NCBI GenBank assembly: GCA_903949225.1
Contig: CAJAYZ010000775.1
Span: 1-8,594, forward strand
From: an uncultured Planctomycetaceae bacterium
Lineage (GTDB): Bacteria > Planctomycetota > Planctomycetia > Pirellulales > UBA1268
DNA: 8,594 nt
Direction: 5' to 3'
Shown: in pieces, positions 6,063 to 8,594 of the stretch
How the letters are laid out: every line of letters starts with the position of its first letter
Position numbering within the stretch: the stretch's first letter is position 1
Position numbers and translations under genes: made by a program
The notes under the pieces: generated by a model
The model's input: only the letters and a program-made list of their open reading frames with translations
What the model was told of the DNA's origin: nothing
Database searches by the model: none

Positions 6063-7325
6063 CTAACGAGTCACCTTGATGCCGGGATGAGCCGCGCGGA
6101 ACTTCGCCACGGCCCCCTCCGTCAGGCCGGTAAAGCTGACGTCGACCGACTTCAGCGCCGGCAGGCTGCCGAGCGTCTCGAGGGCGGCGTCGGTGATCTT
6201 CGTCCCGGAGAGATCGAGGGTGGCGAGCTTCACCAAGCCGGCGAGCCTGGCAACCCCGGCATCGGTCACCCGGGTGTTCTTCAGCGAGAGCTTCGTGAGC
6301 GACGCGAGCTTGCCGATCGTCTCCATCCCGGCATCTCCGACCCGGGTGTCCCAGAGATCGAGATCGGAGAGCTTCCCGAGCTTGCCGAGGTGGGCCACGC
6401 CGGCATCGCCGATGCGGGTCTCGGCGAGATCGAGGAGCACGAGATTCCCCAGATCGGAGAGAGCCACGAGCGAATCGTCGTTGATGAGCGTGCCACGAAG
6501 CTCGAGCCGCTTCATCTTCGAAAGCTTGGCGACATGGACGAGCCCCTTGGCACCGATGAACGTCCGCATCACGTTCATCTCGTCGATGTCGGTCCTGCCG
6601 GCGAATGGCTCGAGGCCAGAGTCCCCCACTTGGCCATCCTCGACGGCGAAGCCGCGGAGCTTGGGAAGTTCGGCGAGGAGCTTCAAACCACGATCGCTGA
6701 CGCTCGGGCAGCGGAGCTTCACACGCTCCAGGCTCGGCATCTTCGCCACGTGCTCGATGCCGGCATCCGTGACCAGCGAGCAGCCGCGGAGATCGAGGAC
6801 GCGGAGCTTCGTCAGCGGCGCCAGATTCGCCAGGCCCGTGTCGGTGAAATTGTTGTAGAGGAGCACGAGCTGCTCGAGCCCCTCCATCTTCGCCACCGTC
6901 GCCAAGGCGGCGTCCGACATGTTGCTCGAGCGACGGAGGTTGAGAACCTTGAGATTCCCGAGCTCCACCAGCGGGGCGAGGCCGGCATCGTTGACGTCGG
7001 TGTTTTCAAGCACGAGCGCCTTCAGGCCGGTGAGCTTCGCCACGTTCGGCATGCCGGCATTGGTGACCTCGGCGCCCCACAGCTCCAGCGACTCCAGGCC
7101 CCCGAGCGACTGGAGGAGGAGGATGTCGGCGTCGGTGGCCGGGCGATCGGAGAGATCGACCTTCGTCACCTTCCCCTCGGGGCCGTAATCGACCGCACCG
7201 CCGCGGGCCTTCACCATCTCGACCGCCTTGACCTCGGCAGGGAGCGGCTCCAGGGCCGGGGCCTGAGAGAATCCGGAGAACACGAGCCCCAAGGCCACCA
7301 CCGCCACCATTCCAATCCTGCGCAT
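6063..7325 (-). CDS. Secreted leucine-rich-repeat protein
   Basis: 420 residues from ATG 7325. Residues 1-24 are a signal peptide: MRRIGM, a hydrophobic core VAVVALGLVF, and a likely cut after QAPA. After a linker, residues about 63-402 are 14 tandem repeats of 24-25 residues with the pattern 'T/GDAG-hydrophobic-x-x-L-x-x-L-x-x-L-x-x-L-x-L-x-x-T-x-V', plus a partial closing repeat. This is a long curved scaffold that binds other proteins; no catalytic domain, sortase signal or membrane anchor is visible, so periplasmic or exported. Repeats 7-8 (about 207-256) are the most divergent, and repeats 3 and 5 carry one extra residue. ATG 7325 has AGGAGG 6 nt upstream; a GTG at 7328 directly before it is too close. 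It is separated from the oxidoreductase by a terminator and from the PspA-like gene by 176 bp, so it may be monocistronic or the first gene of the unit. Partner unknown; such proteins are common in planctomycetes. Confidence 0.88.
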   Translation of the reverse strand: MRRIGMVAVVALGLVFSGFSQAPALEPLPAEVKAVEMVKARGGAVDYGPEGKVTKVDLSDRPATDADILLLQSLGGLESLELWGAEVTNAGMPNVAKLTGLKALVLENTDVNDAGLAPLVELGNLKVLNLRRSSNMSDAALATVAKMEGLEQLVLLYNNFTDTGLANLAPLTKLRVLDLRGCSLVTDAGIEHVAKMPSLERVKLRCPSVSDRGLKLLAELPKLRGFAVEDGQVGDSGLEPFAGRTDIDEMNVMRTFIGAKGLVHVAKLSKMKRLELRGTLINDDSLVALSDLGNLVLLDLAETRIGDAGVAHLGKLGKLSDLDLWDTRVGDAGMETIGKLASLTKLSLKNTRVTDAGVARLAGLVKLATLDLSGTKITDAALETLGSLPALKSVDVSFTGLTEGAVAKFRAAHPGIKVTR

Positions 7326-7372
7326 CACATCCCTCCTGCTGACTTTTCTGGCCGGAGCTCACGCTCTGGAAA

Positions 7373-7378
7373 ATAGTA
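7373..7378 (-). promoter_or_regulatory. Possible -10 element for the leucine-rich-repeat gene
   Basis: The minus strand reads TACTAT, 4 of 6 matches to the consensus -10, in a short AT-rich patch (TACTATTTT) within GC-rich sequence, 47 nt before ATG 7325 and after the terminator of the upstream gene. A promoter is needed here because of that terminator. No convincing -35 box lies at 16-18 bp, so the exact site is uncertain. Confidence 0.25.
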
Positions 7379-7409
7379 CCCTGCCCCCCTGAGAAAGACG
7401 TCGCCGCGG

Positions 7410-7453
7410 AAAAAAACACCCTGTTCCCGGCCGGTGCGGCCGGGAACAGGGTG
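7410..7453 (-). terminator. Strong intrinsic terminator of the Gfo/Idh/MocA gene
   Basis: Perfect 17-bp inverted repeat (7417-7433 with 7437-7453) around a 3-nt loop, starting CACCCTGTTCCCGG on the plus strand. On the minus strand it is followed at once by seven T (7416-7410). It starts 45 bp after the oxidoreductase stop codon at 7499. The T-run is on one side only, so it acts on minus-strand transcription and separates that gene from the leucine-rich-repeat gene. Confidence 0.93.
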
Positions 7454-7498
7454 CCGATGAATCCTCTGCGGCGGCGGCCGTGGCCGCAGCCGTCTCGA

Positions 7499-8594
7499 TC
7501 AGGCGCCGCCGGTCCGCAGCACCTTCCAGCCGTCACGGGCCGTCGGCCGGATGACGTGATCGACTTCCGGGGCATTCTTGGCGACCATCTTCGCGGCGTC
7601 CCACTCGATCTTCTTGCCCATGACCTCGGCGCCATCGGCCGCCCAGACGGCGAGATTGCCAAGGAGGATCGTCTCGGTGAGCGGGCCGGAGTAGTCGGGG
7701 AAGTTCGACACCGCCTGCGGGCCGCCACGGATGGCGTTGACCCACTCTTCGAAGTGGCCCGGGGACTGGGTGTAGGTCACCTCGGCCGGGGCCGAGCCGC
7801 TCTTGAGCTTGAAACCGTTTTCGCAGTAGTCGCCCGGGGCGTAGAGCGTGTCCTTCTCGCCGATGACAAGGATCCCGCTCGAGGCTGTCTTGAAGGGCTT
7901 CTCGACCTCCTTGCCCTCGTCATTCTTCTCGACATCCCCCTTGTAGCCGGCGAACAGCGCCTGGTCGGGCAGTTTGCCGCCGTCGTACCACTTCACCTTC
8001 ACCGCCTCGCGCTCGCCGAGCTTCGGGAAGTCGAAGTCGATGATCGACCACTTCGGATAGGTCTCCTTGTTGTGGCCGCTGGAGATCGCCTGGACGCTCG
8101 CGGGATCGCGGAGGTTGAGGGCCATGAACGGCATGTTGAACGTGTGGCAGGCCATGTCGCCCAGTGCCCCGGTGCCGAAGTCCCAGAAGCCACGCCACGA
8201 GAACGGGTGGTAGCCAGCGGCATACGGGCGGACGGCAGCGGGGCCGAGCCACACGTCCCAGTTGAGGTTTTCGGGGACCGGAGCCTCGGCGGGACGACCG
8301 CCTCCCTGCGGCCACACCGGCCGGTTGGTCCAGACGTGGAGTTCCTTGACGCGTCCGAGGTTGCCCCCCTTGATGAAGGCCGCCGTCTGGCGAAGCGAGT
8401 TGGAGGCCGTCCCCTGGTTGCCCATCTGCGTCGCCACCTTCTGGCTGCGGGCGATCTCGCCCATCAGCCGAGCTTCGGCGATCGACTTCGTGAGTGGCTT
8501 CTGGCAAAAGCAGGCCTTGCCGAGATTCATCGCCGTCACGGCGGCCATGACATGGGTGTGGTCGGGCGTGCTGACGGTGACGGCGTCGATCTCC
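7499..8594 (-). CDS. Gfo/Idh/MocA family oxidoreductase, N-terminus cut by window edge
   Basis: NAD(P)-dependent oxidoreductase family acting mostly on sugars and sugar derivatives. 364 codons plus stop are visible; the frame stays open to the right edge, so the true start and the GxGxxG Rossmann loop (probably 70-100 residues) are outside. An ATG at 8548 is internal, because the upstream codons encode DAVTVSTPDHTHV, a conserved part of the Rossmann domain. CFCQKPL follows, the counterpart of the family's E-K-P motif with the cofactor-side Lys. The C-terminal domain has TNRPVWPQG, WDVWLGP, YHPFSWRGFWDFGTGALGD and MACH, where Asp and His lie at the expected catalytic site, then the ends SPGHFEEW and GPLTETILLGN. 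These strings are those of the large planctomycete paralogue group, often exported by the Tat route; the signal would be outside the window. The substrate cannot be told. A terminator follows, so it is not part of the PspA/AAA unit. Confidence 0.92.
   Translation of the reverse strand, partial: EIDAVTVSTPDHTHVMAAVTAMNLGKACFCQKPLTKSIAEARLMGEIARSQKVATQMGNQGTASNSLRQTAAFIKGGNLGRVKELHVWTNRPVWPQGGGRPAEAPVPENLNWDVWLGPAAVRPYAAGYHPFSWRGFWDFGTGALGDMACHTFNMPFMALNLRDPASVQAISSGHNKETYPKWSIIDFDFPKLGEREAVKVKWYDGGKLPDQALFAGYKGDVEKNDEGKEVEKPFKTASSGILVIGEKDTLYAPGDYCENGFKLKSGSAPAEVTYTQSPGHFEEWVNAIRGGPQAVSNFPDYSGPLTETILLGNLAVWAADGAEVMGKKIEWDAAKMVAKNAPEVDHVIRPTARDGWKVLRTGGA

Noticed and set aside
6087..7376. 429-codon plus-strand open frame with repeated Glu/Leu/His/Arg segments
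   Set aside because: Mirror image of the leucine-rich-repeat gene. Its apparent repeats are the complement of the real 72-bp coding periodicity.

Overview
The window is GC-rich and every gene I can support lies on the minus strand, so the genes are described from right to left. The organism is most likely a planctomycete, perhaps of the Pirellulales. The grounds are a Gfo/Idh/MocA oxidoreductase of the type abundant in that phylum, a secreted protein made of 24-residue leucine-rich repeats, and the base composition. This is a judgement from family resemblance, not a database match.

Layout: (1) 8594-7499, the C-terminal part of a Gfo/Idh/MocA oxidoreductase whose N-terminus lies beyond the right edge, closed by a strong intrinsic terminator (7410-7453). 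(2) 7325-6063, a secreted leucine-rich-repeat protein. (3) 5886-5137, a PspA/IM30-like coiled-coil protein, with a possible promoter in the 176-bp gap before it. (4) 5054-3138, an AAA+ ATPase with a degenerate N-terminal ATPase-like half and an active classic-AAA C-terminal half. (5) 3085-2792, a 97-residue helical protein of unknown function. (6) 2745-934, an unusual protein joining a transmembrane anchor, a TauA/SsuA/NMT1-like solute-binding domain and a C-terminal OmpA-like peptidoglycan-binding domain. (7) 925 to the left edge, the TauC/SsuC-type inner-membrane permease of the same ABC importer, open at the left end. The matching ABC ATPase is not in view and probably lies just beyond base 1.

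Genes 3-7 look like one transcription unit, with gaps of 82, 52, 46 and 8 bp. The unit is the interesting part. PspA/IM30 proteins share the ESCRT-III fold, and the neighbouring ATPase has a Vps4/p97-style pore loop and catalytic residues. My inference is a bacterial membrane-remodelling pair (filament former plus AAA remodeller) tied to an ABC transporter whose binding protein is held both to the inner membrane and to the cell wall. It could be an envelope-stress or envelope-maintenance system in which the ABC part senses or delivers a ligand. The substrate cannot be read from the sequence. No RNA genes, insertion sequences, CRISPR arrays or attachment sites were seen. The longest gene-free stretches are about 175 bp.
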